A stretch of DNA of 23,678 nt from Glaciecola sp047637355 (GTDB lineage: Bacteria; Pseudomonadota; Gammaproteobacteria; Enterobacterales; Alteromonadaceae), in assembly GCA_047637355.1 (NCBI GenBank), contig JBLIKA010000047.1, positions 1 to 23,678 on the forward strand, given 5' to 3'. The notes beneath the pieces are model-generated. The model was given only the letters and a program-made list of their open reading frames with translations. It was not told the DNA's origin and made no database searches. Below are positions 16,908 to 23,678 of the stretch, in pieces. A program made the position numbers and the translations under genes. Each line of letters opens with the position of its first letter. The stretch's first letter is position 1.

Positions 16908-19240
16908 GGCGACCCTTCTAAATGGCTAGTATTTACGAATATTGGTGAAGACCAGGCTCTTTGCCCCTTCATAGTAAGACAATTATCATTTCGGTCGGTG
17001 CGATTATCACCATAGCAAGGGTTTATTTGATCAACGTTTCCATCACTGTTTCGCTTAGCACGCAAGTTCCCGCCATTGATCATCGGGCTAAGTTCTTCAA
17101 TCGCTCGCACATAATAAACTGCGTCACGATCAGCTTCTATAAACTCCATATCACTGAATTCCACTGTGCAGCCTGAGGAACTTGGGGCACAGTCAAATAC
17201 CTGCCAAATATCTTCGACCAATCCTTCGATGGCCTCATTCGCATAATTTTGCGGTCTGATACGCACTACCTCAATACGATCAATTAGGTAACGTTCATCC
17301 GAAGGGTTATAGCACTCTCCTCCTGATAGGTGCTCAAGACGTTTTTTTTGTAAGGCTTGTTCCACATATTTCGGACAACCGGGCTTTTGTTTAAATGAAC
17401 CAATAGCAGTCACTTTAAAGTGTGGTGCTTTGCTCATTGTCACCTCGCTGCCCATTGGTTGAGGATGATCTCCAGCATTAATCAGATCAAACCAAAGCAA
17501 AATACGATGACCACTGGTTCCATAAACTTCTCGTTTAACTAATGAATTCCAAATAGCTGCTCTATCTCTTCCTTGCGCATGCACTGCGACAACACCACCG
17601 GCAGTTAAAAAAGACATTTTTCGTTCTTGCTCTGAAGCCGACATACTGCTTTCGCCTTCCGGGGTGAGTAATGAACGGGAGCTTGCAGCGGGTTTCTCTT
17701 TATTTCGTTCATAAATCAGCCAATCCCAAAATGGAGTTCGGCCGCCACGCATACCAGCATCTCCAGTACCTATACGAGGGAATTGTTTGTACCCATGACC
17801 AGGACGGGCGAAGTGACTGTCAGTTGAACCTATAAGCCCCCATTTATATCTCAGTGGGTTATTTAGATCGTCAAAATTTCGTAGTGCTAAGCCATATTGT
17901 ACCGACTTTTTGGGTACATAGTTAAAAGCGGGTAGAAATACGTCACGCGCTTGACCAGCGTCTAACCAATCATCAACGGTGGAACCTGGGACACTTAACC
18001 AACCCGAGACACCCTCGACCTCAACATAATGCTGCCGTGCTTGTTCAGCCCTAGTGTTACAATCAGAATCACTGCCGCCAGATTTCTCACAACGTTGTTT
18101 TATAATAACCCCAGCCTGCCAGCAACTCGGCAAGTAATTCGACTGTGGTTCCGGACAATATACCTTTCCTTGTGCATCAAACGCCCGAGGCTGAAAATTG
18201 CGATAATTCTCAGAATTACCATGACCAGAATACACTTCAATCAAACGACCCCTTTTGGGATCATGGTTTTCTTTTGTTAACTGATGATCCCAACTCGAAC
18301 CTGGTGGCGTGTAGATCCCCCATGACGAGCCATGAGGCACTACGAGAGAATCAACTCCCCATTCATCCAGTTTATCGTATAGTTCACCAGGTGTTGCTGC
18401 AGTTTCATAACAATTTACTGGTAATTCAGGGCTAGGAATACCTTGTGCGCAATCAGGAATTTGACGCAATTCATCCAGAAATGTTATCAATGTTTGGTAA
18501 TAAGAGCTGTTTCCCATATCAAGCCATTTCAGCATTTTTGCTATTCCTTTTTTCCCAGACGATTCTCGTAATCCTTTGGTAGCTAGACCGGACGCTCCTA
18601 TAGGGCGCGCTGGCAATAGTTCCTTTTCAGTATCCCTAAATAGCACATTGTGATGACCATAATGATCATCAGATGTATTGCCTATTTGAGACCACTCAAA
18701 CCCCATAAAAGCTACCATATCAGGATTGTTCGCATCACCTGAAAGAGCATTACAACGACGAACGGCTTCTTGGGCATCACTCCATTGTTTAGGGGTATAA
18801 CTTTCAGCGTGATCCGCGAGGAAAAAAAAGTCTAGTTGAGAGATATATCGGGCGTAATCGCAAGCTGCTGCTGGAGGGTATGCTCCCCTACTACCGTTCA
18901 TAATCGGTAATGAGAACATAAATGCATCTAATGACCATGTAGTGTGTACATGAGTATCACCGAACAAAATTTGTTTGTTCGTCCCCGCAATTGAATCAAG
19001 TTCTTCTTGCGCACTTATGCGCGCCTCTGCCTGGAACTGTTTACGCAATATCAACTGTGCCTTTGGAGTAGGCACCGTTGTTTCAATTCCAACATGTAAT
19101 GGGTCATGCTGATAATAGCCTTCGGGGTCAGGTACCCGCACGTAAATCCAGTAAAGAACTGTAATAATAGTAACCGCTAGCAGTAATATCCAAATCGATA
19201 TTCTAATTAGTGTCCTAATTTTTGAGCTAACAACCGTCAT
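16904..19240 (-). CDS. DUF3604 family protein, PHP-like metal-dependent fold, membrane-anchored
   Basis: This 778-aa protein belongs to DUF3604, a family without established function and with PHP-phosphoesterase-like metal motifs. After an N-terminal transmembrane anchor (about 13-34), the main domain shows GDTHVHTTWS at 94-103, FLADHAES at about 140-147, VPHGSSWG near 301, EVYSGHGNSE near 335 and GSTDSHFARPGHG near 471-483. These are spread His/Asp/Glu residues fit to bind a metal cluster. The bulk should lie in the periplasm. GTG 19252 is possible, but ATG 19240 is preferred because AGGA lies 5 nt before it. It starts 20 nt after the SurA/PpiC-like gene and overlaps the next gene by 4 nt. 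Hydrolysis of a phosphate or other ester is a guess from the fold. Confidence 0.85.
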   Translation of the reverse strand: MTVVSSKIRTLIRISIWILLLAVTIITVLYWIYVRVPDPEGYYQHDPLHVGIETTVPTPKAQLILRKQFQAEARISAQEELDSIAGTNKQILFGDTHVHTTWSLDAFMFSLPIMNGSRGAYPPAAACDYARYISQLDFFFLADHAESYTPKQWSDAQEAVRRCNALSGDANNPDMVAFMGFEWSQIGNTSDDHYGHHNVLFRDTEKELLPARPIGASGLATKGLRESSGKKGIAKMLKWLDMGNSSYYQTLITFLDELRQIPDCAQGIPSPELPVNCYETAATPGELYDKLDEWGVDSLVVPHGSSWGIYTPPGSSWDHQLTKENHDPKRGRLIEVYSGHGNSENYRNFQPRAFDAQGKVYCPEPQSNYLPSCWQAGVIIKQRCEKSGGSDSDCNTRAEQARQHYVEVEGVSGWLSVPGSTVDDWLDAGQARDVFLPAFNYVPKKSVQYGLALRNFDDLNNPLRYKWGLIGSTDSHFARPGHGYKQFPRIGTGDAGMRGGRTPFWDWLIYERNKEKPAASSRSLLTPEGESSMSASEQERKMSFLTAGGVVAVHAQGRDRAAIWNSLVKREVYGTSGHRILLWFDLINAGDHPQPMGSEVTMSKAPHFKVTAIGSFKQKPGCPKYVEQALQKKRLEHLSGGECYNPSDERYLIDRIEVVRIRPQNYANEAIEGLVEDIWQVFDCAPSSSGCTVEFSDMEFIEADRDAVYYVRAIEELSPMINGGNLRAKRNSDGNVDQINPCYGDNRTDRNDNCLTMKGQRAWSSPIFVNTSHLEGSP

Positions 19241-19260
19241 TTCTATCCTCACTGAGTAAT

Positions 19261-20169
19261 TTATTCATTGATTGCGGCTGATAATAAAAATTCTGCCTTA
19301 TCACTTAACAACGAAGGGTCTATTAGACTTTGATTAACATTGATATTTGCTCCGACCCACAGCATGGCTAGCATTTTCTCCAAAGCCTGATCACGCCCTC
19401 TGCGCAGATACTCCGCCTTAACCTCTTTTTTTATCACCTCAAATTCTGGTACAAATGCTGGTGTTACATGTTTTACTTGAACCAAATAGTAACCGTCAGG
19501 ACGATGAAATAGATCGGTCACTTCATTTTGATCAAGTTCCAACACCATACTTGCCAGAGTTGTACCCAAATAGCGCCTTAGCATATGTGCAGGTAATGGG
19601 GAGGAAGGCAAGTGACTGAGCAGTGCCGTATGCATAGAATTTGAAGGGCGTTCAGAAACCAACAAAGACAGACGCGCCTGTTGGGCTTCGGTCAATAATG
19701 CAAAGCGAAAAGCAGTTACAGCCACTCTTTTCGAATTCTCAAATACCATCTGGTGTTGTCGATAGAATGTTAACAATTGCTGATCTTCAACAGGCTTTTT
19801 CAGAAAATCTGTGACTACTTTATCTATCACCGCGTGTACCAATTGCTTTTTCAGTCCTGGATCTTTACTTTGGATCTCCAAAGATTCGATACGTTGCAGC
19901 AATAACTCCTCATCAATCAACAATTCAAGTACAGCGTGACGAGATTTAGTATTAAGGCTTTCATCTGATGTTTGCGTCAAACGCTTTACTGAAAAATTCA
20001 AATCTTGCAAAGTAATAGGCTGGTGATTCACCCACACCAAAACATCTTCATTCTGCATAGGGGGTTTGAGGAAATGGGAACCCAGTAATGCTAATCCTAA
20101 CCCCATTAACGCCAACACACTTCGAGCTCCCACTGCAAAGCAATGAATTTTATTAAATGCTACTGTCAT
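19261..20169 (-). CDS. SurA/PpiC-like periplasmic peptidyl-prolyl isomerase, divergent
   Basis: This 302-aa protein has an N-terminal membrane segment (about 15-33) and then a SurA-like chaperone domain (about 40-125, with VLELLIDEELLLQR). The region up to about 245 contains FHRPDGYYLVQVKHV, the end of a parvulin/PpiC-type domain. A basic helical tail (YLRRGRDQALEKML) follows. The parvulin part is divergent and its catalytic residues cannot be confirmed by eye. It is the first gene of the unit under operator C and leads DUF3604, a second SurA-N-like gene and HupE-like. A likely job is folding or delivery of the co-expressed envelope proteins. The start ATG has only a weak Shine-Dalgarno (TTTGG). 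Confidence 0.78.
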   Translation of the reverse strand: MTVAFNKIHCFAVGARSVLALMGLGLALLGSHFLKPPMQNEDVLVWVNHQPITLQDLNFSVKRLTQTSDESLNTKSRHAVLELLIDEELLLQRIESLEIQSKDPGLKKQLVHAVIDKVVTDFLKKPVEDQQLLTFYRQHQMVFENSKRVAVTAFRFALLTEAQQARLSLLVSERPSNSMHTALLSHLPSSPLPAHMLRRYLGTTLASMVLELDQNEVTDLFHRPDGYYLVQVKHVTPAFVPEFEVIKKEVKAEYLRRGRDQALEKMLAMLWVGANINVNQSLIDPSLLSDKAEFLLSAAINE

Positions 20170-20680
20170 ACCAAATAAGCCATAATCTAATTTTCAAAGT
20201 CACTACTCTATAATAATAATAAAGTATCAAAAATTTAAAATGTCCAATACGGACACTGATATCACAAATAAAGACATAGCTAATTTCACACTAATTAATT
20301 TATGTTGATTGAATAAGTTTTTATTCACAAGAGCATTATTCTTAAGTTTAAAAGTAAACAACATGTAAAAATATTTTGCTATATCTAATCCTATTGTTGT
20401 AAGGTTCAGTATAAATATTTAGCGTTTTGATTGTGTTTAACAACTTCAATCATGGCACGTAGATGCCGAATTGAGAGAAAACCATCACATCAGGTTAACT
20501 AGAATCATATTAACCGTGCATGATGAAAGTCTTAATCCACTGATTTTACAGCTTTATAGTTTACTATTTTCATCTTTGCATGGCATTTTGTCAGTGATTA
20601 TAATATATCCATATCATGTGATGGACTGGCATATAGGCCTTAAGCACCATATCCAAGATGTTATTTCGTGAGAATGATGT
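20170..20680. other. Divergent intergenic region between unit C and the AraC gene
   Basis: This 511-bp gap holds operator-promoter C close to the leftward gene and a long leader of unknown role before the AraC gene. A short frame at about 20471-20671 begins with TTG and has no recognisable features, so it is not called. No second copy of the half-site lies near the AraC start. The AraC promoter is not clear; a TATAAAT at about 20410 is only a weak candidate. Confidence 0.5.
20213..20276 (-). promoter_or_regulatory. Operator-promoter C: tandem half-sites upstream of the SurA/DUF3604/HupE unit
   Basis: CCAATACGGACA (20244-20255) and CAAATAAAGACA (20265-20276) are direct repeats with a 21-bp period, and TGTC starts at 20241. 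On the minus strand the hexamer TATTAT (20218-20213) begins 23 nt after the operator's GACA, the same spacing as at sites A and B. Expected transcript start is near 20206, about 37 nt before the gene. This copy is nearest to the AraC gene, although about 400 bp from its start. Confidence 0.72.
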
Positions 20681-21724
20681 ATGAATAATTTAAATGTTAA
20701 TCAGGGACTTGCATCTGTTCCCGCTGTAAAGCAATACTTGCGAGCAGCAGAAGCTTGCGGGGTTGATTACGCAATTTATCTAGAACAAGCCAATATAAGA
20801 CAGGAAACCCTCAACAATAATAATGAATGGGTTCCTAGTGCCTCATTGGAGAAGTTATTAACCCTGTTGATTGCTAATTGTAACGATCCTTGTTTTGGGC
20901 TGCATACTTCGCGGTATGTCACACCTGATATGTATAGTGTACAAGGCTATATTACAATGAACTGCGCCACCATGAGAGAGGTTTGGGATCAAACCCCAAT
21001 CTACGAAAAAATAGTAGGGGATATGGGAACTTCAAAGGCAATATATAACGACAAAATATCTTGCCTTCGCTGGAATTGCAACTACACAAACTCCGAGGTT
21101 AAAAGACAAGTTACAGAGAACGTTCTTGCTTCTTGGCATAGTTATTCAAGGCAATTTTTGCTTCCAAATCACCTTAACATTAAGCCAGTAAGAGTTTGCT
21201 TCACACATAGCGCTCCCGATGATCCCGCTCTACTAAGCGAATACGAAGAGGTATTTGCCTGTGAAATCATGTTTAACCAAGAATATAATTGTATTTGCTT
21301 AGAAAGTTGCTTTCTTGAGCTGCCATTTCCCCGTGCAAATCAGCAACTACTCAATTCCCTGCTTGAGCATGCCTCTAAAATGCTTTTTGAGCTTGATAAG
21401 AGTAGCACTTTAACCAAGCAGGTCAAAAATCTATTGCTACTGATGATCAATAAAGAAATACCTCGCCGTGAAACCGTAGCTAAACAATTATATATGAGCA
21501 GCCGAACTCTACAAAGAAAACTTGTAGAGGAAGGAACAAGCTACCAACATGTGCTAGACGAACTACGTATAGAATTGGCCTATCACTACCTTATTCAAAC
21601 TAATTTTACGCTTGAGATGATAGCCGAAAAACTCGGTTTTACAGAGACTCGATCTTTTTATCGCTACTTTAAGAGTTGGGCCGGAAAGACGGCTGGTGAA
21701 TATAGAAAAGACAGTCGGGAATAA
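20681..21724 (+). CDS. AraC-family transcriptional regulator
   Basis: This 347-aa cytoplasmic DNA-binding regulator has an N-terminal ligand-sensing domain (about 18-215) of the arabinose-binding-like type found in OruR/ArgR-like AraC proteins. The C-terminal AraC domain (about 245-345) has two helix-turn-helix units. The first is around ETVAKQLYMSSRTLQRKL (264-281). The second is around TLEMIAEKLGFTETRSFYRYF (310-330), ending in the signature WAGKTAGEYR. It is transcribed away from unit C, is the only regulator in the window, and lies beside operator C. AraC proteins bind tandem direct half-sites two helical turns apart, which is what operators A-C show, so it is the obvious candidate activator. 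The inducer is unknown. GAGA lies 7 nt before the ATG. Confidence 0.92.
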   Translation: MNNLNVNQGLASVPAVKQYLRAAEACGVDYAIYLEQANIRQETLNNNNEWVPSASLEKLLTLLIANCNDPCFGLHTSRYVTPDMYSVQGYITMNCATMREVWDQTPIYEKIVGDMGTSKAIYNDKISCLRWNCNYTNSEVKRQVTENVLASWHSYSRQFLLPNHLNIKPVRVCFTHSAPDDPALLSEYEEVFACEIMFNQEYNCICLESCFLELPFPRANQQLLNSLLEHASKMLFELDKSSTLTKQVKNLLLLMINKEIPRRETVAKQLYMSSRTLQRKLVEEGTSYQHVLDELRIELAYHYLIQTNFTLEMIAEKLGFTETRSFYRYFKSWAGKTAGEYRKDSRE

Positions 21725-21778
21725 AATTTAATACTGACACCAAAACCTATACGGCGACAGTTGATTACTTTCAATAAA

Positions 21779-22366
21779 CTAGCCGTTTTCTATTACCTTA
21801 GAGCCACTAAGTCCATAAAAAGTAATATAAAGGTAACACAACATTGGTAAAATAAATTTCATTTGTAATCCAATTGTATCGGCTAGAACGCCTTGAAAAA
21901 GCGGTATTATTGCACCACCAACAATAGCTAGGCATGACATACCAGCTCCCTTGCTAGGGTAAAAACCAAGTTGGTTAATGGCAAGACTAAAAATAACCGG
22001 AAACATAATCGAATTACACAGGCCAATTAATAAAATAGACCACATAGCAAGAGGACCACTACCAATCATTGCAACGGTAAGTAATACAACCGCCAATAGT
22101 GAATTAAATGCTAATAATTTGCCTGCTACTATTTTCTGTATAATCGCGGCACCAATAAAGTGACCAACCATAGCACCGCCCCAATAATAAGCGATATAGT
22201 TAGCGGCTTCCGCTTCTGCCATTCCAGCTATATGTTCTTCACCTAAAAAACTTCCTATAGATACTTCTGCTCCAACATAAAGAAAAATACCAACAACACC
22301 TAGCACTAAATGCCGATGTTGAAAGATTGTCCCGTTGGCATCTGATGTGCTTCTAATCTGAGATTT
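21779..22366 (-). pseudogene. C-terminal half of a FucP-type sugar MFS permease
   Basis: Only the last roughly 190 residues remain of a permease that normally has over 400. The frame is open to 22366, with recognisable sequence from FQHRHLVLGVVGIFLYVGAE onward, which matches the central loop and seventh membrane segment of fucose/glucose/galactose (FGHP) permeases. Six membrane segments follow, with PVIFSLAINQLG and GAIIPLFQGVLAD typical of the family. The first six segments are missing and the open frame ends exactly at a long inverted repeat. A GTG at 22306 could start a 175-aa product, but half a transporter is unlikely to work. It converges with the AraC gene. Whether it once served the sulfatase locus or is a leftover of an older locus is unclear. 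Confidence 0.8.
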
Positions 22367-22421
22367 TTATCCAATTTTAGGTAATTTTAAAGTTTTCTAA
22401 AATTACCTAAAATTGGATAAA
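22366..22421. repeat. 24-bp perfect inverted repeat at permease truncation point
   Basis: Arms at 22366-22389 and 22398-22421 are exact reverse complements (outer TTTATCCAATTTTAGG, inner TAATTTTA), separated by an 8-nt loop AAGTTTTC. No T-run follows on either strand, so it is not a typical Rho-independent terminator. It abuts the end of the truncated permease, which suggests a small insertion element, a recombination scar or a deletion hotspot. The 135 bp from here to the GMC stop hold nothing else recognised. Confidence 0.75.
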
Positions 22422-22556
22422 TTATTGAATTAATTGAAAATAGTTTTAACTATTAGCATCTTTATTTATATCCAGAAAAGACAAGCATTCTTGGTTTAAA
22501 CAAGTGACTTTCTATTCGATTTATTTATTTATTGATAAATTTTATGGTTATCCCTT

Positions 22557-23678
22557 CTACTTACAAATTACTTTGATCAAATCACCAGAGCCGGTTAAAG
22601 AAGAAACTTGTCCTGGCAGTGGGACAGAAAAAGAGATTGGTGTAATTTTGGCGGCTTTTTCCTTGTCTGCAACAGGTATTTTGCTCATCATATATTCAGA
22701 CAGTGCGGTAATCGTTAATGACGGATTAACACCGAGATTTCCTGGAATAACAGAGCCATCTAATACCCGAAGATTCTTATAACCAAATATTTCGCCTGAT
22801 TCATCAATAACACCTGTGTTGGCATCTTTGCCAATCGCCACACCGCTCATAATGTGCGCTGTTATTGGTGTGCCTAACACAATTTCGGATAGTGCTGAGC
22901 CAGGTTCACCACCTAACTTTTCTGCATACATTCGAGTGGCTTTTTCGGCATTAGGAAATGATACCTTCAATTTAGTATCACCTTCTTTTTGAACGGCTGT
23001 AATTCCTTTTCTAAATAGTCGATACCAACGGCGACGCCATTCAAAATGTATAAAGGCTTCAGAAGATTGCATGACCAAAAATAATATTGATGACTTAGCT
23101 TTTCCTTTGGGATTAAAAACTTTCCACGTTTTAAGTGGATGTAATAGGGTATTAGCTACAAATTTTAAGAAACGCCTAAAACCTTCACCAGTCACCATTG
23201 GTACAAATGGAAAGTAGCGCCATGTAGCGTCACCATCATTACCAAAACGATTAATTTCCATGTTGGTATCGCTGTCAATACTTATAAACGAACTAATAAA
23301 CAAGCCCGGGTTCACTTCCGCTTTCATGTTATTTGCTGTGGTTAAGGTTTCTGAGTTAGTACGAATCTGCTGGCCTAGCCAAGATGAAATATTCGGCAAG
23401 GTTTTGTACTGATCACGCATTTTCAATAACATAGGAACTGTGCCCATTACGCCACCTGATACCACTACACCTTTGGACTTAAGCGTATAAGTCCTGATGT
23501 TTTTACCTTTGCTTTCTATCACCTTAACCTGATACCCTTCACAGCCATCTGCAGCGCCAATAGGTTCAATAAGGACAACCTCAGAATCAGCCCTTATCTC
23601 TGCGCCATTGCGCTGAGCAAAAAACAAATAATTTTTCATTAACGTGTTTTTGGCGTTATGACGGCAACCTATAGAACA
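22557..23678 (-). CDS. GMC oxidoreductase, cholesterol-oxidase-like (5' end outside window)
   Basis: The frame is open to the right window edge, so the N-terminal FAD-binding part is missing from view; 373 residues are visible. At the edge, GCRHNAKNTLMKNYLFFAQ matches the conserved segment of cholesterol-oxidase-like GMC flavoproteins. It is followed by the second FAD-domain strand (GVVVSGGVMGTVPML), the substrate domain, and the C-terminal active-site region with TAHIMSGVAIG, LRVLDGSVIPGNLG and NPSLTITALSEYMM. GMC enzymes oxidise alcohols, here perhaps a sterol-like or hydrophobic alcohol. An apparent ATG at 23639 lies inside the conserved block and is not the true start. It is separated from the sulfatase regulon by the broken permease and has no operator of the A-C type in view. 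Confidence 0.88.
   Translation of the reverse strand, partial: CSIGCRHNAKNTLMKNYLFFAQRNGAEIRADSEVVLIEPIGAADGCEGYQVKVIESKGKNIRTYTLKSKGVVVSGGVMGTVPMLLKMRDQYKTLPNISSWLGQQIRTNSETLTTANNMKAEVNPGLFISSFISIDSDTNMEINRFGNDGDATWRYFPFVPMVTGEGFRRFLKFVANTLLHPLKTWKVFNPKGKAKSSILFLVMQSSEAFIHFEWRRRWYRLFRKGITAVQKEGDTKLKVSFPNAEKATRMYAEKLGGEPGSALSEIVLGTPITAHIMSGVAIGKDANTGVIDESGEIFGYKNLRVLDGSVIPGNLGVNPSLTITALSEYMMSKIPVADKEKAAKITPISFSVPLPGQVSSLTGSGDLIKVICK

Noticed and set aside
20471..20671. 66-codon open frame before the AraC gene
   Set aside because: It begins with TTG, has no recognisable motif, and lies in an AT-rich leader. Chance open frame is more likely than a leader peptide.
1..23678. CRISPR array, tRNA or rRNA genes
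   Set aside because: No regularly spaced repeats with unique spacers and no recognisable tRNA or rRNA sequence were seen on reading both strands; a covariance-model scan was not possible here.

Overview
The window looks like an accessory region of a marine gammaproteobacterium. The base composition is AT-rich, there is a TonB-dependent receptor, three secreted formylglycine-type sulfatases, an AraC regulator with an arabinose-binding-like N-terminus, a cholesterol-oxidase-like GMC flavoprotein and an IS66 remnant. The taxon is an inference from gene families; no rRNA or core marker gene is present.

Layout. (1) 269-5856, minus strand: an FGGY kinase, a GlpD-type glycerol-3-phosphate dehydrogenase, a broken second glpD copy, and an alkyl-DHAP-synthase-like flavoprotein. 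This is a glycerol/ether-glycerolipid type module in which a degraded glpD copy lies directly upstream of the intact one. (2) 5857-6876: a gene-poor stretch holding the left end, tnpA and a tnpB stub of a decayed IS66 element. (3) 6877-20169, minus strand: three transcription units. Unit A is TonB receptor > sulfatase > sulfatase. Unit B is sulfatase > small membrane protein. Unit C is SurA/PpiC-like protein > DUF3604 PHP-like protein > short SurA-N-like protein > HupE/UreJ-like membrane protein. (4) 20681-21724, plus strand: an AraC-family regulator divergent from unit C. (5) 21779-23678, minus strand: the C-terminal half of a FucP-type sugar permease, cut off exactly at a 24-bp perfect inverted repeat, then the C-terminal part of a GMC oxidoreductase that runs off the window.

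The most striking signal is regulatory. Upstream of each of the three units lies the same 36-bp operator, made of two direct 12-bp half-sites (consensus CAAATAyrGACA) exactly 21 bp apart. Each operator is followed at identical spacing by a -10-like hexamer (TACAAT, TAAAAT, TATTAT). Two helical turns between direct half-sites is the classical AraC arrangement, so the simplest model is that the divergent AraC protein switches on all three units as one regulon. The regulon would join outer-membrane uptake, extracytoplasmic desulfation by three different sulfatase types, and an envelope cassette (DUF3604, two SurA-like proteins, HupE) whose role is not known. No glycoside hydrolase, polysaccharide lyase or sulfatase-maturating enzyme is in the window, so the sulfated substrate cannot be named.
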